Below are positions 56,516 to 64,000 of a stretch of 64,000 nt of DNA, piece by piece. This DNA comes from Acetobacter indonesiensis. Its GTDB lineage: Bacteria; Pseudomonadota; Alphaproteobacteria; Acetobacterales; Acetobacteraceae. The notes below the pieces were generated by a model that did no database searches, was not told the origin of the DNA, and saw only the letters and a list, made by a program, of their open reading frames with translations. Within the stretch, counting starts at the first letter, position 1, and each line of letters begins with the position of its first letter. Made by a program: the position numbers and the translations under genes. The stretch spans positions 1 to 64,000 of the forward strand of contig NZ_BAMW01000030.1 of assembly GCF_000963945.1 (NCBI RefSeq). Direction: 5' to 3'.

Positions 56516-56546
56516 AACTGCGGCCTGAAAGGGCCGCAGTTTTTTT
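56516..56546 (+). terminator. Rho-independent terminator of the small-protein unit
   Basis: Perfect 10-bp stem AACTGCGGCC/GGCCGCAGTT with a 6-nt loop, then a run of T. It lies 52 bp after the 65-codon gene. Confidence 0.9.
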
Positions 56547-56556
56547 ATGCTCTCTC

Positions 56557-58599
56557 TTAAAAGGTATCGAGATCAAGAGATCGGAGAAGAGCAAGAATTT
56601 TCTCCAGCCTCAGTTCTGTGTCAGCCTGTGGGGTGTTTGTACCGGGGTTCATGAAATCCTCCCCCAGCGATGCATAAAGTTCGGCCCGCTGTAGTGCATC
56701 GGCTGAGGCCGGAGACGTCTGCTCCAGCCACCAGACGCTTGCCGCCCCGGCCATTTTACGCAGTAGAAACAGAATTTCCCCGCTTATGTTCAGATGCTCG
56801 GCACGGCGTAATCCTTCTACCCTTAATTGCTGGTAGAGAATTTCAGCCTGGGTTGTTGTGGTTCCGGCATCACGACGCGCTTGCTCAATCTGCTGCCAGT
56901 CACGCTGCTGCGGGTTGGTGGCCAGTGCGGCGTAGCGCATGTTTGCTTTGAAGGCGGCAACCAGTTGTGCAGAAAGCGGAGCCCCCCGCCGTTCAGGCCA
57001 CAGCAGCAGGCATCCTGCCAGCCCGACCAGACTGCCCATAATGTTATTGATAGACCGTGATAGCGCGACATCCCATCCCAAAGCCGGGCTGACCAGATCA
57101 GTCACCAGAACAAAAAGCTGGGTCATGAACATGACGCACAACGTATAGTTGACGCTTCGCAATGCGATTGTAGCAGCCGCAAGCGGGAAAACGAGCAGCA
57201 GGATGCTCCACATCGGCAAGAGCACGCCCATGACGGCGGCCAGAAGGCCACCGGCAATGCTGCCAACAACACGCTCAATCGTGCGGGGCAGTGTGGTATT
57301 GACGCGCGGCTGGGTAACTACCACCACCGCCATCATGGCCCAATACGCATAAGGTAGATTCAGTTTAAGCGAGATGGCATAAGCCACCATCACAGCCACA
57401 GAAAGTCGGGCTGCGTGCCGCACAAACATACTGGTCGGGATAGTGGGTTTTACCGCCTTTTCTGTTTGGGTTGGGCGGGTGCCAGCTTCAGCGCGACTGG
57501 CAGACGCAGGGCTTTGCCACGCGGCTTGCAAATCACGCAACGCATCCGCGCAGATGCGCGCGCCTTTGGTAAACAGATCCTCCTCACGTTGGCTTAACAG
57601 CGTAAGAAAGCGGATGGATTTCTGGAGTGCTTCCGGGCGAGGATGCTGATGCGTTATCTGTTGTGCGACACGCTGCAACGTGGCGGCTACAAGCCGAACC
57701 GTGCGGCGAGCCTGCGGTGTTGGGGTGCCCGAAAGCACGGCATGTTCAAAAGCCATAAGTGCAATAAAAATACGGTCTGCGGCTTCAACCGCGGGCAGAA
57801 GGGTGCCGCGTGTGTGGCTGGTTGTAGCCCCCGCTGACAGAATTTCCACTTTGGCACGGGCTTGCTCAATCCGGCTACGGATATCGCGACGGTAGGCACT
57901 GATGGCATCATGCTGCATCAGGCTTTCTGGCGCTGCCGGCTGCATGTAACTCATTAATCTGCGGGTCATGCGCGCCTGTTCGCGGAAAATGGCAGCGCAG
58001 CTTTGTCTTTGCGGGGCATAAGGATCAACTGGCCACGCCAGCACGCAGATGCAGGTTGCCCATGCAGCGCCCAGCACAAACAACCCCGAAAGATGCACGG
58101 CCCCCATTGGTGTTTGCGGGTAACAGACCGCCACCACTGCCACGATTGCTGCCAGAACACTGATCTGTGTAGCAACTGCCCCGCGCATACGCGCCAGTCC
58201 GCACAGGAATGAACAAATGCCAAGACCGATAAAAGCAGTGAGCGTTCCATACCCTGATGCAGCAGACATAATGCCTGTAATGAGCGTGCCTGATGCGCCA
58301 AATTTCAGCATGGCTTCCAGCCGGGGGCGCAGCAGACCACCTGGGTCAACAAGGCATGTCCAGAACGCGGCAAATGCTGACCACGCCATAAGCGGCATAT
58401 TCAGATACAAGGCCACGATCATGACGGTACCAACAGCCACGCCAGCCCGCAGCCCTTCCCGCACGGCAATCTGTTCGGGGGCGATGGCAATAGCGCGTAC
58501 ACCCAGCCAATGCGCCAGTGCAGACGGCATGACACTGCCTGACACGGAGCGGAGAAATCGGGTCTTGCGGGTAAGGGGGCGGGGCAGGTTTGTTTTCAT
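56557..58599 (-). CDS. FUSC-family membrane protein (second copy)
   Basis: A 680-residue FUSC/AaeB-type inner-membrane protein. Clusters of membrane segments occupy about residues 45-175 and 375-510, with long cytoplasmic helical parts after each. It shows little obvious identity with the FUSC protein of the 46-52 kb operon and has neither a HlyD adaptor nor an outer-membrane factor beside it, so it may work alone or borrow partners. Substrate unknown. Single gene with a 413-bp upstream gap. Confidence 0.85.
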   Translation of the reverse strand: MKTNLPRPLTRKTRFLRSVSGSVMPSALAHWLGVRAIAIAPEQIAVREGLRAGVAVGTVMIVALYLNMPLMAWSAFAAFWTCLVDPGGLLRPRLEAMLKFGASGTLITGIMSAASGYGTLTAFIGLGICSFLCGLARMRGAVATQISVLAAIVAVVAVCYPQTPMGAVHLSGLFVLGAAWATCICVLAWPVDPYAPQRQSCAAIFREQARMTRRLMSYMQPAAPESLMQHDAISAYRRDIRSRIEQARAKVEILSAGATTSHTRGTLLPAVEAADRIFIALMAFEHAVLSGTPTPQARRTVRLVAATLQRVAQQITHQHPRPEALQKSIRFLTLLSQREEDLFTKGARICADALRDLQAAWQSPASASRAEAGTRPTQTEKAVKPTIPTSMFVRHAARLSVAVMVAYAISLKLNLPYAYWAMMAVVVVTQPRVNTTLPRTIERVVGSIAGGLLAAVMGVLLPMWSILLLVFPLAAATIALRSVNYTLCVMFMTQLFVLVTDLVSPALGWDVALSRSINNIMGSLVGLAGCLLLWPERRGAPLSAQLVAAFKANMRYAALATNPQQRDWQQIEQARRDAGTTTTQAEILYQQLRVEGLRRAEHLNISGEILFLLRKMAGAASVWWLEQTSPASADALQRAELYASLGEDFMNPGTNTPQADTELRLEKILALLRSLDLDTF

Positions 58600-59012
58600 C
58601 AGGGGGCGGTCAATATGAACAGGCGGAACAGAGTTTAAGAATAGACTTTCCAGCGTTTGCGCATCGCGCGGAAACTCTCATGCAGGGCACGATAGAACGA
58701 TGAAAAAGCAGAACGCATCGTTAAGGCTGTGGGCGTTTCAGCTCATCAATTTAACGATAATGTGAACAGGCTCGTGGTTCTGTCACGCCTGTTGGGACAA
58801 TGCAACAAAGTTTTGTTGTAACATGCGGGCAAGAGGTATGCGGCCGCGTAACGCGCCCAAAAATAGCGGACTTACGGCCTTAACTACAAGGGCATGGTAG
58901 CTGCGAGCCGGTCAGCGGGGTTGGAGCGGTTGCTCCTTTTTGGGCTCCGCTTGAGAGTCTGATGCCGCATGGAAAAGGCAGCATCAGGTTAGCCTGTATA
59001 GTTATAGCGACG
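58600..59012. other. Intergenic region upstream of second FUSC gene and downstream of haem receptor
   Basis: No gene supported. A palindrome CAACAAA-GT-TTTGTTG at 58803-58818 is a possible operator for the FUSC gene 204 bp away. CTGATGC/GCATCAG repeats near 58960-58990 may form a loose terminator for the haem receptor gene. Confidence 0.5.
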
Positions 59013-61325
59013 TTAGAAATTAATCAGAGCTGTTACTTTGAAGGTTCTTCCGGGCTGAGTGTAATAGGCTTTGGGGAGAGAAGAACTGTCTGGAATATCA
59101 AGTGAGTTGTAATAGGTCTTATTAAAGACGTTATACATACCGGCCTGTAGACGCAGTTTTTTCATGAAAGACGGGCTATACCAGCCGGTCAGGTCAAAAA
59201 TGACATATCCGGGTGTTTTGTTTTTGTTGGAGGTTGGGTCCTGAACCTTGTCACGCGCGGCAGCGAAGGTGCTTGAAAGGCTGGCCCCCCAATTTGTCTG
59301 TTTATAGCCAAAGCCAATAATACCCCGGAATGGCGCGACCGAATTCAGATGCACTTTTTCATCCGTGTCGCGGCCATTGGCATAGGCAAAGGAACTCCAG
59401 ACCTGCCAGTGTTTCTCAAATGTCCAGTTCGCGCTGGCTTCAACGCCATAAATGCGCACATGCTGGCGGTTTACATATTCAAAAACGCCCATGGGGTAGT
59501 AGCCGCCAATACCGGCAGCCGCGGCCGTGGTGGTAATGTTATCAATAAAATTGCGATAGTAATTGTCATAAAAAGAAATGGTGGCCCCTTTTTCTGAATT
59601 GCCATACCGCGCGCCAACCTCCCACCCGCGGCTGGTTTCTGGCTTTAACCCCGCATTACCAATATTCACGTAGCTGCCATTACCGCCATACGTCAGATAA
59701 AGCTCGGTTGCGGAGGGGGCGCGGAACGCTTCTGAATACTGTCCATACAGGGTCAGATTGCGCAACACGCGTGCTTCAGCCAGAACTTTTGGGGAGTAAT
59801 GCGAGCCGCTGGAACGGGCAGGAAGACCCATATAAGCAGCGTTTGACGCATAAGTGGCCGTTGCCTGCGGGTTGCGTTCATACCAGTCAAACCGGAAGCC
59901 CGGTGTGATATGAAACCATTCATTCCGTCCCATCCCCATGCGGTCCTGCACAATGGCCCCCAGGTCATTCCCATGAACCTTTGGCATGTCTGACTGATTA
60001 ACATGCAGAAAACTACAGGCATAAATGGATGCGCTACAGTTATCACGTCCTGCGGCGTATTGGCTGGTATCCGTCATGTAGGCTTCACCGCCGAATGTAA
60101 TGGCGTGGTGCACTGGGCCGGTAAACAGATTAGCGGTGGCAGAGCCGGTTACACCATAAGATTGCACGGCAAGGTCTGAATCACGATCGTATTCGCCAAT
60201 AGGGGCGGTGCGTCTGTTTGACGTTGTGTTGGTAATCATATCCATTTGTTGCCAGTAAGCCAGAAAATGGCCTTCACTGAACAAGGCTGTAGGGCTGGTC
60301 GCCTTGTAATCATAATTGGCGGACACACGGGAGCGTTTATTTTCCTCTCGTGTGCGGTAACGGGAATATGTTGACCCGACACTGGTTAAGGTATCTTCGT
60401 CCGAATTACGATCAAACCATTCGCCCGTCAGGCCAACCCGATGGCCACCTGCAAAATAATGCCTGATTTTTCCAAGAAAATTACCCTGCTCGTACGAATC
60501 AGGATTTTTCTTAGACCGTGTTGTGCCCACGCCACTTCTTTTCCCCATATTCCAGATTTCACTACCATTCTGATAACCACCCTGAATCAGGAAAACCGTG
60601 TTTTTGTAGCGTCCAGCAAGTGCCTGATTCAGGTAGGCGCTTTCGCTTGATCCATCATAAGTCAGCTTGGAAAGACCACCGAATTTCTTTCCATTTTTTA
60701 GAATATCTTCCGGGTCAAGCGTGCGGAGCGCAACCACACCGCCAAGAGACCCAGTACCAAAGAAGCTTGAATCCGCACTTTTGACGATATCCATCGCCCC
60801 CAGTGAGTTGAAGTCAAAAGCCGCAACGCCGCCTTCTACGCCACGAGCCCCGTCATTGGCCCATACGGTTCTGACACCATCAATGGTGGTCAGCAGGCGG
60901 TTCTGATCAAGCCCCCGCATGTTGATGCTGAAATTATTAGTGTTGTAATTGACGGCGGCATCAACACGACGTGCATAATCGGACAGATTATCGACCATTC
61001 GCTCCTGAAAGGTTTTCATGGTTGTCGTGGTGGTCAGCACACGCGGCTTCCCCACGCTACTATAATCTGAATCAGGGTTGATTTTCATAGAGTCAAGAAT
61101 GTCTGCCTTGCCCTGCACTTTTACCGGACCAAGATTAATAGTGCCTTTTTCACCAGGCTGCGAGGAAGAAGACACAGCCTGCTTGGCTGTGGAGGAATGG
61201 TTTTTGGTCGGCTGTACGCTTGATGTTGCAGGTGTCTGCGCCTGAGCATGTGCAGCAAGGAATGAGAAGAAGGTCGAAGCCATCATTATATGAAGCCAGA
61301 TCGACCCCGGCGTACGAATAAGCAT
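59013..61325 (-). CDS. TonB-dependent haem receptor
   Basis: A 770-residue outer-membrane receptor of the haemoglobin/haem type. A signal peptide ending AAHAQA, then a Ser/Thr/Lys-rich stretch and GPVKVQGKADILDSM lead to the plug: MRGLDQNRLLTTIDGVRTVW and VKSADSSFFGTGSLGGVVAL. The barrel contains a FRAPSATELYLTYG motif of haem receptors and ends FKVTALINF. ATG 61325 follows a CGGAG site. Divergent from the haem oxygenase-hmuTU genes, with two Fur-like sites between, so uptake and breakdown of haem are probably co-regulated by iron. Confidence 0.92.
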   Translation of the reverse strand: MLIRTPGSIWLHIMMASTFFSFLAAHAQAQTPATSSVQPTKNHSSTAKQAVSSSSQPGEKGTINLGPVKVQGKADILDSMKINPDSDYSSVGKPRVLTTTTTMKTFQERMVDNLSDYARRVDAAVNYNTNNFSINMRGLDQNRLLTTIDGVRTVWANDGARGVEGGVAAFDFNSLGAMDIVKSADSSFFGTGSLGGVVALRTLDPEDILKNGKKFGGLSKLTYDGSSESAYLNQALAGRYKNTVFLIQGGYQNGSEIWNMGKRSGVGTTRSKKNPDSYEQGNFLGKIRHYFAGGHRVGLTGEWFDRNSDEDTLTSVGSTYSRYRTREENKRSRVSANYDYKATSPTALFSEGHFLAYWQQMDMITNTTSNRRTAPIGEYDRDSDLAVQSYGVTGSATANLFTGPVHHAITFGGEAYMTDTSQYAAGRDNCSASIYACSFLHVNQSDMPKVHGNDLGAIVQDRMGMGRNEWFHITPGFRFDWYERNPQATATYASNAAYMGLPARSSGSHYSPKVLAEARVLRNLTLYGQYSEAFRAPSATELYLTYGGNGSYVNIGNAGLKPETSRGWEVGARYGNSEKGATISFYDNYYRNFIDNITTTAAAAGIGGYYPMGVFEYVNRQHVRIYGVEASANWTFEKHWQVWSSFAYANGRDTDEKVHLNSVAPFRGIIGFGYKQTNWGASLSSTFAAARDKVQDPTSNKNKTPGYVIFDLTGWYSPSFMKKLRLQAGMYNVFNKTYYNSLDIPDSSSLPKAYYTQPGRTFKVTALINF

Positions 61326-61335
61326 CAGAGACTCC

Positions 61336-61354
61336 GATAATAAGAATTATTCGC
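61336..61354. promoter_or_regulatory. Fur-box-like site at the haem receptor promoter
   Basis: 14 of 19 bases match GATAATGATAATCATTATC, including an intact GATAAT half. It lies 11-29 bp upstream of the haem receptor start. Confidence 0.6.
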
Positions 61355-61393
61355 ATCAAATAGAAGGCAACAGATTTCTCTGTCAATCTAGTT

Positions 61394-61412
61394 GCATATG
61401 ATTATCATTTGC
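61394..61412. promoter_or_regulatory. Second Fur-box-like site in the divergent haem promoter
   Basis: 13 of 19 bases match the consensus, with the core TGATTATCATT. It lies between the receptor and the haem oxygenase gene, about 122 bp upstream of the latter's start. Confidence 0.55.
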
Positions 61413-61534
61413 GATATAGAATCGGACAGGTGCCGGGCGGAGTGCGGTATGGGGGGCATATGTTCACGGGCCTGGCACCACACTATCAAGAGACAATCTG
61501 CAAAACCGGCATATATGGCGGGGGAAACAGAGCT

Positions 61535-62119
61535 ATGACAGTTGATCTAAAACCAGCGCTTACCATGGTGCTGCGGCAGGGAACCCATGCCGCGCATGAT
61601 CGGTTAGACAAGCGAATGACAGCGCTGAATCTGTTTTCAAGCCATGACCGGTATCAGATATTTTTAGCAGTACAGTATCTGTTTCATCGTGATATTTCCG
61701 ATATCTATAGTCGTGCGGATGTTGCGGCCCTTCTGCCTGATATACAGAACAGAAATCGGCTGAAATTGATTGAGCAAGACATGCAAGATCTCTGTGTGCC
61801 CTATCCTATGGTGCGGAAAACACCGCCTGTTGTTGGTACACTGTCTGCGGCGATTGGCTGGCTGTATGTTGCTGAAGGGTCAAAACTTGGGGCAAATGTT
61901 CTTGCAAAACGTGTGCAGGATATTGGGCTGACAGACAATTTTGGTGCACGCCATCTGGCAGCAGACGCGCAAGGCCGGTCGCAGTCATGGACTGGGTTCA
62001 AGGCTGCGGTAGATGCACTGGAGTGGGATGTCGCAACCAGCCTGCGTCATGCTGAAGCCGCCTTTGACCGGGTGACGATGCATCTGAACCGCTGCGAGCC
62101 TTACTTACAAGCAGCCTGA
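61535..62119 (+). CDS. Haem oxygenase (biliverdin-producing)
   Basis: A ~194-residue HO-fold protein that opens haem to biliverdin, CO and iron. The proximal His is His21 in RQGTHAAHDRLD; GTLSAAIGWLYVAEGSKLGA matches the distal helix region. It resembles the BphO/HemO group, and in a haem-uptake locus its role is iron release. The frame is open to a TTG at 61409, but ATG 61535 follows GGGGAAACAG and starts the domain. First gene of an operon with the haem-binding protein and permease. Confidence 0.9.
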   Translation: MTVDLKPALTMVLRQGTHAAHDRLDKRMTALNLFSSHDRYQIFLAVQYLFHRDISDIYSRADVAALLPDIQNRNRLKLIEQDMQDLCVPYPMVRKTPPVVGTLSAAIGWLYVAEGSKLGANVLAKRVQDIGLTDNFGARHLAADAQGRSQSWTGFKAAVDALEWDVATSLRHAEAAFDRVTMHLNRCEPYLQAA

Positions 62120-62163
62120 TTACATTATATTCTATACGTCTAGAGAAAAGATTTTTACCGGAT

Positions 62164-63102
62164 ATGGAAAAATACAAAGAATACTCTATCTCGCGTCGTG
62201 TTATGTTGGCCGGGGTAGGGGCGGGTCTGGTTGCCGCTTTTGGCGGGGCGGCAGCCAGCACACTTCCAAAGAAAGATATTACAGATTGCAGGGGGCGACG
62301 TGTTGCGCTTGGGGCGGCTAATCGCATTGCCTGTATTGGTGGCGCAATAACCGAAACACTGTACGATCTCGGGGCGCAGAACCGTATTGTTGCTGTAGAT
62401 ACAACCAGCACATGGCCACCCGAAGCCCTTCAGACTAAAAAATCCCTTGGCTATATGAGAACCATTTCAGTTGAAGGTGTCCTGTCGCTTCAGCCTGACC
62501 TTGTTCTGAGTCTGAATGATGCAGGCCCTGCGACAGCAATTGATCAGCTTATTGCGTCGCCGGTGCCGGTGGTTATGGTGGCATCCAAACCCACACCTGA
62601 CACAATACTGGATCGAACCCGCTTTCTGGCAGATGTTGTGCAATGCCAGAAGGAAGGGAGCGTTTTGTGCCAGTCTATAGAGAAGGGTTTCCAAACTCTG
62701 TCAGACTGGCGCGCAAAACTTCCAGCCGAGAAAACACGCGTTATTTTTGTTATGAGCATGCAAAACGGACGCCCTATGGTGGCCGGAACCGGCACGGCCG
62801 CAGACAGCATGATTGCGCTGACAGGATGCATCAATGCCGCGGGCACAATGCAGGGTTATAAAACACTGAATGATGAAGCGCTAATTCCTCTGGCTCCTCA
62901 GGTTGTCTTGTTAATGGAGCAAAGCGGTGCCCACATTCAGGCCGAAATGCTAAAATCTGCTGCGTTCAAACAAACCCCCGCTGGAAAAAACGCCCGGTTT
63001 GTGCAGATGGAAGGGGGGCGGATGCTTGGCTTTGGTCCGCGTACGCCACAAACTGCGTTTGAACTGGCACAAAAAATCAATGCCAGTCTGCCCCCTGCGT
63101 AA
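62164..63102 (+). CDS. hmuT: Haem ABC transporter periplasmic binding protein
   Basis: A 312-residue class III binding protein. The N-terminus SRRVMLAGVGAGLVAAFGGA is a signal with a Tat-like twin arginine. RIACIGGAITETLYDLGAQN and LSLQPDLVLSLNDAGPAT follow the HmuT pattern, with GTGTAADSMIALTGCINAA in the second lobe. It would carry haem from the TonB receptor to the FecCD permease encoded 15 bp downstream. Confidence 0.9.
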   Translation: MEKYKEYSISRRVMLAGVGAGLVAAFGGAAASTLPKKDITDCRGRRVALGAANRIACIGGAITETLYDLGAQNRIVAVDTTSTWPPEALQTKKSLGYMRTISVEGVLSLQPDLVLSLNDAGPATAIDQLIASPVPVVMVASKPTPDTILDRTRFLADVVQCQKEGSVLCQSIEKGFQTLSDWRAKLPAEKTRVIFVMSMQNGRPMVAGTGTAADSMIALTGCINAAGTMQGYKTLNDEALIPLAPQVVLLMEQSGAHIQAEMLKSAAFKQTPAGKNARFVQMEGGRMLGFGPRTPQTAFELAQKINASLPPA

Positions 63103-63117
63103 GCTGAGTCTGACGGG

Positions 63118-64000
63118 ATGAGCCAGAAGATCTTTTTTCTTTTGTTTCTCCTTGTGTGTTTTGTGGCATCCGTTCTTTTATCACTGAATATCGGTGCGAC
63201 GCATATTCCGTTGTGGGCTGTCATGACAGGTGGTCATGATCTGTTTCTTGCAAAAGAAGTCATTTTGCAAATTCGTGCACCACGCGTTTTCATGGCCGCA
63301 CTGACAGGGGCGGCATTAGGCGGAGCCGGTGCCATTATGCAGGGGTTGTTCCGTAATCCGTTGGCAGACCCAGGGCTGATCGGTGTTTCTTCTGGTGCTG
63401 GGCTGGTTACATCGCTTCTGATTGTTTTAGGTGTAGCCGATACGCTTCCTGTCTCGTATGGATTGTGGGTGCTTCCATTAGGGGGGATGTTAGGTGGCTT
63501 TGGGGCGACATTGCTGCTCTACGCGTTTGCACGCAAACAGGGGCAAACATCCATTAGTACCATTCTGCTGGCGGGCGTTGCATTTTCTGCATTCTGTGGT
63601 GCGTTAACCGGTATTTTGGTTTTTCGCGCCAATGACCAGGCACTGCGTGATATCACGTTCTGGACCATGGGCAGTCTGGCCGGGATGAACTGGTCACGGG
63701 TGCTTCTTGTTGTGCCATTTTTCTGTATTTCTCTTTTAAGTTCCATCACCATCACAAAACCACTCAATGCCATGCTTCTTGGTGAAGCTGATGCTGCTTT
63801 AATGGGGTTTCCGGTTGAACGGACAAAGCAGCTTGCCATGCTGGCCTCTGCCGCGTCTGTTGGGGCATCCGTGTCTCTGGTCGGCGCTATTGGCTTTATC
63901 GGTGTGGTGGTGCCACATCTGGTGCGTCTGGTAACCGGGCCTGATTATCGATGGGTGTTGCCCGGCAGCGTGACACTCGGCGCATGTTTGCTGGTGGTGT
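63118..64000 (+). CDS. hmuU: Haem ABC transporter permease, FecCD family (partial)
   Basis: Frame open from ATG 63118 to the window edge, about 294 codons, with the C-terminus missing. It begins MSQKIFFLLFLLVCF and shows the FecCD signature LQIRAPRVFMAALTGAALGG, then MQGLFRNPLADPGLIGVSSG and GAIGFIGVVVPHLVRLVTGP. Many membrane segments. It is the third gene after haem oxygenase and hmuT; an ATPase gene probably lies beyond the window. Confidence 0.92.
   Translation, partial: MSQKIFFLLFLLVCFVASVLLSLNIGATHIPLWAVMTGGHDLFLAKEVILQIRAPRVFMAALTGAALGGAGAIMQGLFRNPLADPGLIGVSSGAGLVTSLLIVLGVADTLPVSYGLWVLPLGGMLGGFGATLLLYAFARKQGQTSISTILLAGVAFSAFCGALTGILVFRANDQALRDITFWTMGSLAGMNWSRVLLVVPFFCISLLSSITITKPLNAMLLGEADAALMGFPVERTKQLAMLASAASVGASVSLVGAIGFIGVVVPHLVRLVTGPDYRWVLPGSVTLGACLLVV

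Overview
The window reads as chromosomal DNA of an acetic acid bacterium (Acetobacteraceae, most likely Acetobacter or a close relative). Evidence from gene content: an alphaproteobacterial split F1 operon atpHAGDC without the Fo genes, a GcrA-type cell-cycle regulator, a bactofilin, a SUV3-like helicase with an alphaproteobacterial architecture, an NAD-type malic enzyme, and abundant FUSC/HlyD-type export genes. The genus is an inference; no rRNA gene is present to fix it. No insertion sequence, prophage, CRISPR array or integrase was seen, so this is mostly ordinary core chromosome with several accessory-looking operons.

Layout. 0-5.4 kb (minus strand): a 7-bp tandem repeat at the very edge, a short Hsp70-like ATPase, a dihydroorotase-like amidohydrolase, glutathione reductase and ferredoxin-NADP reductase. 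5.8-13.8 kb: the SUV3-like helicase, an SDR oxidoreductase with a DedA membrane protein, an S9 peptidase and malic enzyme. 14.0-20.8 kb: nusG-secE-tRNA-Trp on the minus strand, tRNA-Gly, then atpHAGDC with a clear terminator. 21-27.9 kb: queF, ribonuclease D, a PfkB-family sugar/nucleoside kinase, bactofilin, gcrA, an ornithine-cyclodeaminase-family protein and class III alcohol dehydrogenase. 27.9-32.2 kb: an ArsC-like reductase, an Lrp regulator divergent from a cysteine-desulfurase-like class V aminotransferase, and a SulP anion transporter.

32.4-38.8 kb (minus): a compact cytochrome bd operon cydD-cydC-cydA-cydB followed by a small CydX-like membrane protein with an additional N-terminal membrane helix; a 25-bp inverted repeat sits just upstream of cydD. 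39-42 kb: a divergent sulfur/peroxide cluster, TauE/SafE-type exporter plus persulfide-dioxygenase-like MBL enzyme on one side, 1-Cys peroxiredoxin plus ArsR-family regulator on the other, with an 18-bp near-palindrome between them. The regulator has no cysteine at all. 42-46 kb and 59-64 kb: iron acquisition, comprising a PepSY membrane protein, a TonB siderophore receptor, and a haem locus (TonB haem receptor divergent from haem oxygenase, haem-binding protein and the start of a FecCD permease that runs off the window), all with Fur-box-like sequences. Bacterioferritin and a PKHD-type Fe(II) dioxygenase lie between them.

46-52 kb: Tag glycosylase, then a five-gene efflux operon (YtcA-like lipoprotein, HlyD adaptor, FUSC pump, NodT outer-membrane factor, glutathione transferase). 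A second FUSC protein is at 56.6-58.6 kb. Between 55.8 and 56.55 kb is the least explained stretch: an AT-rich block, a perfect TTGACA -35 hexamer, a tiny Cys-rich ORF immediately followed by a stable hairpin, a 65-codon gene of unknown function and a strong terminator. This looks like a leader-regulated small transcription unit and, with the Cys-free ArsR sulfur cluster, is the best candidate for something undescribed here.
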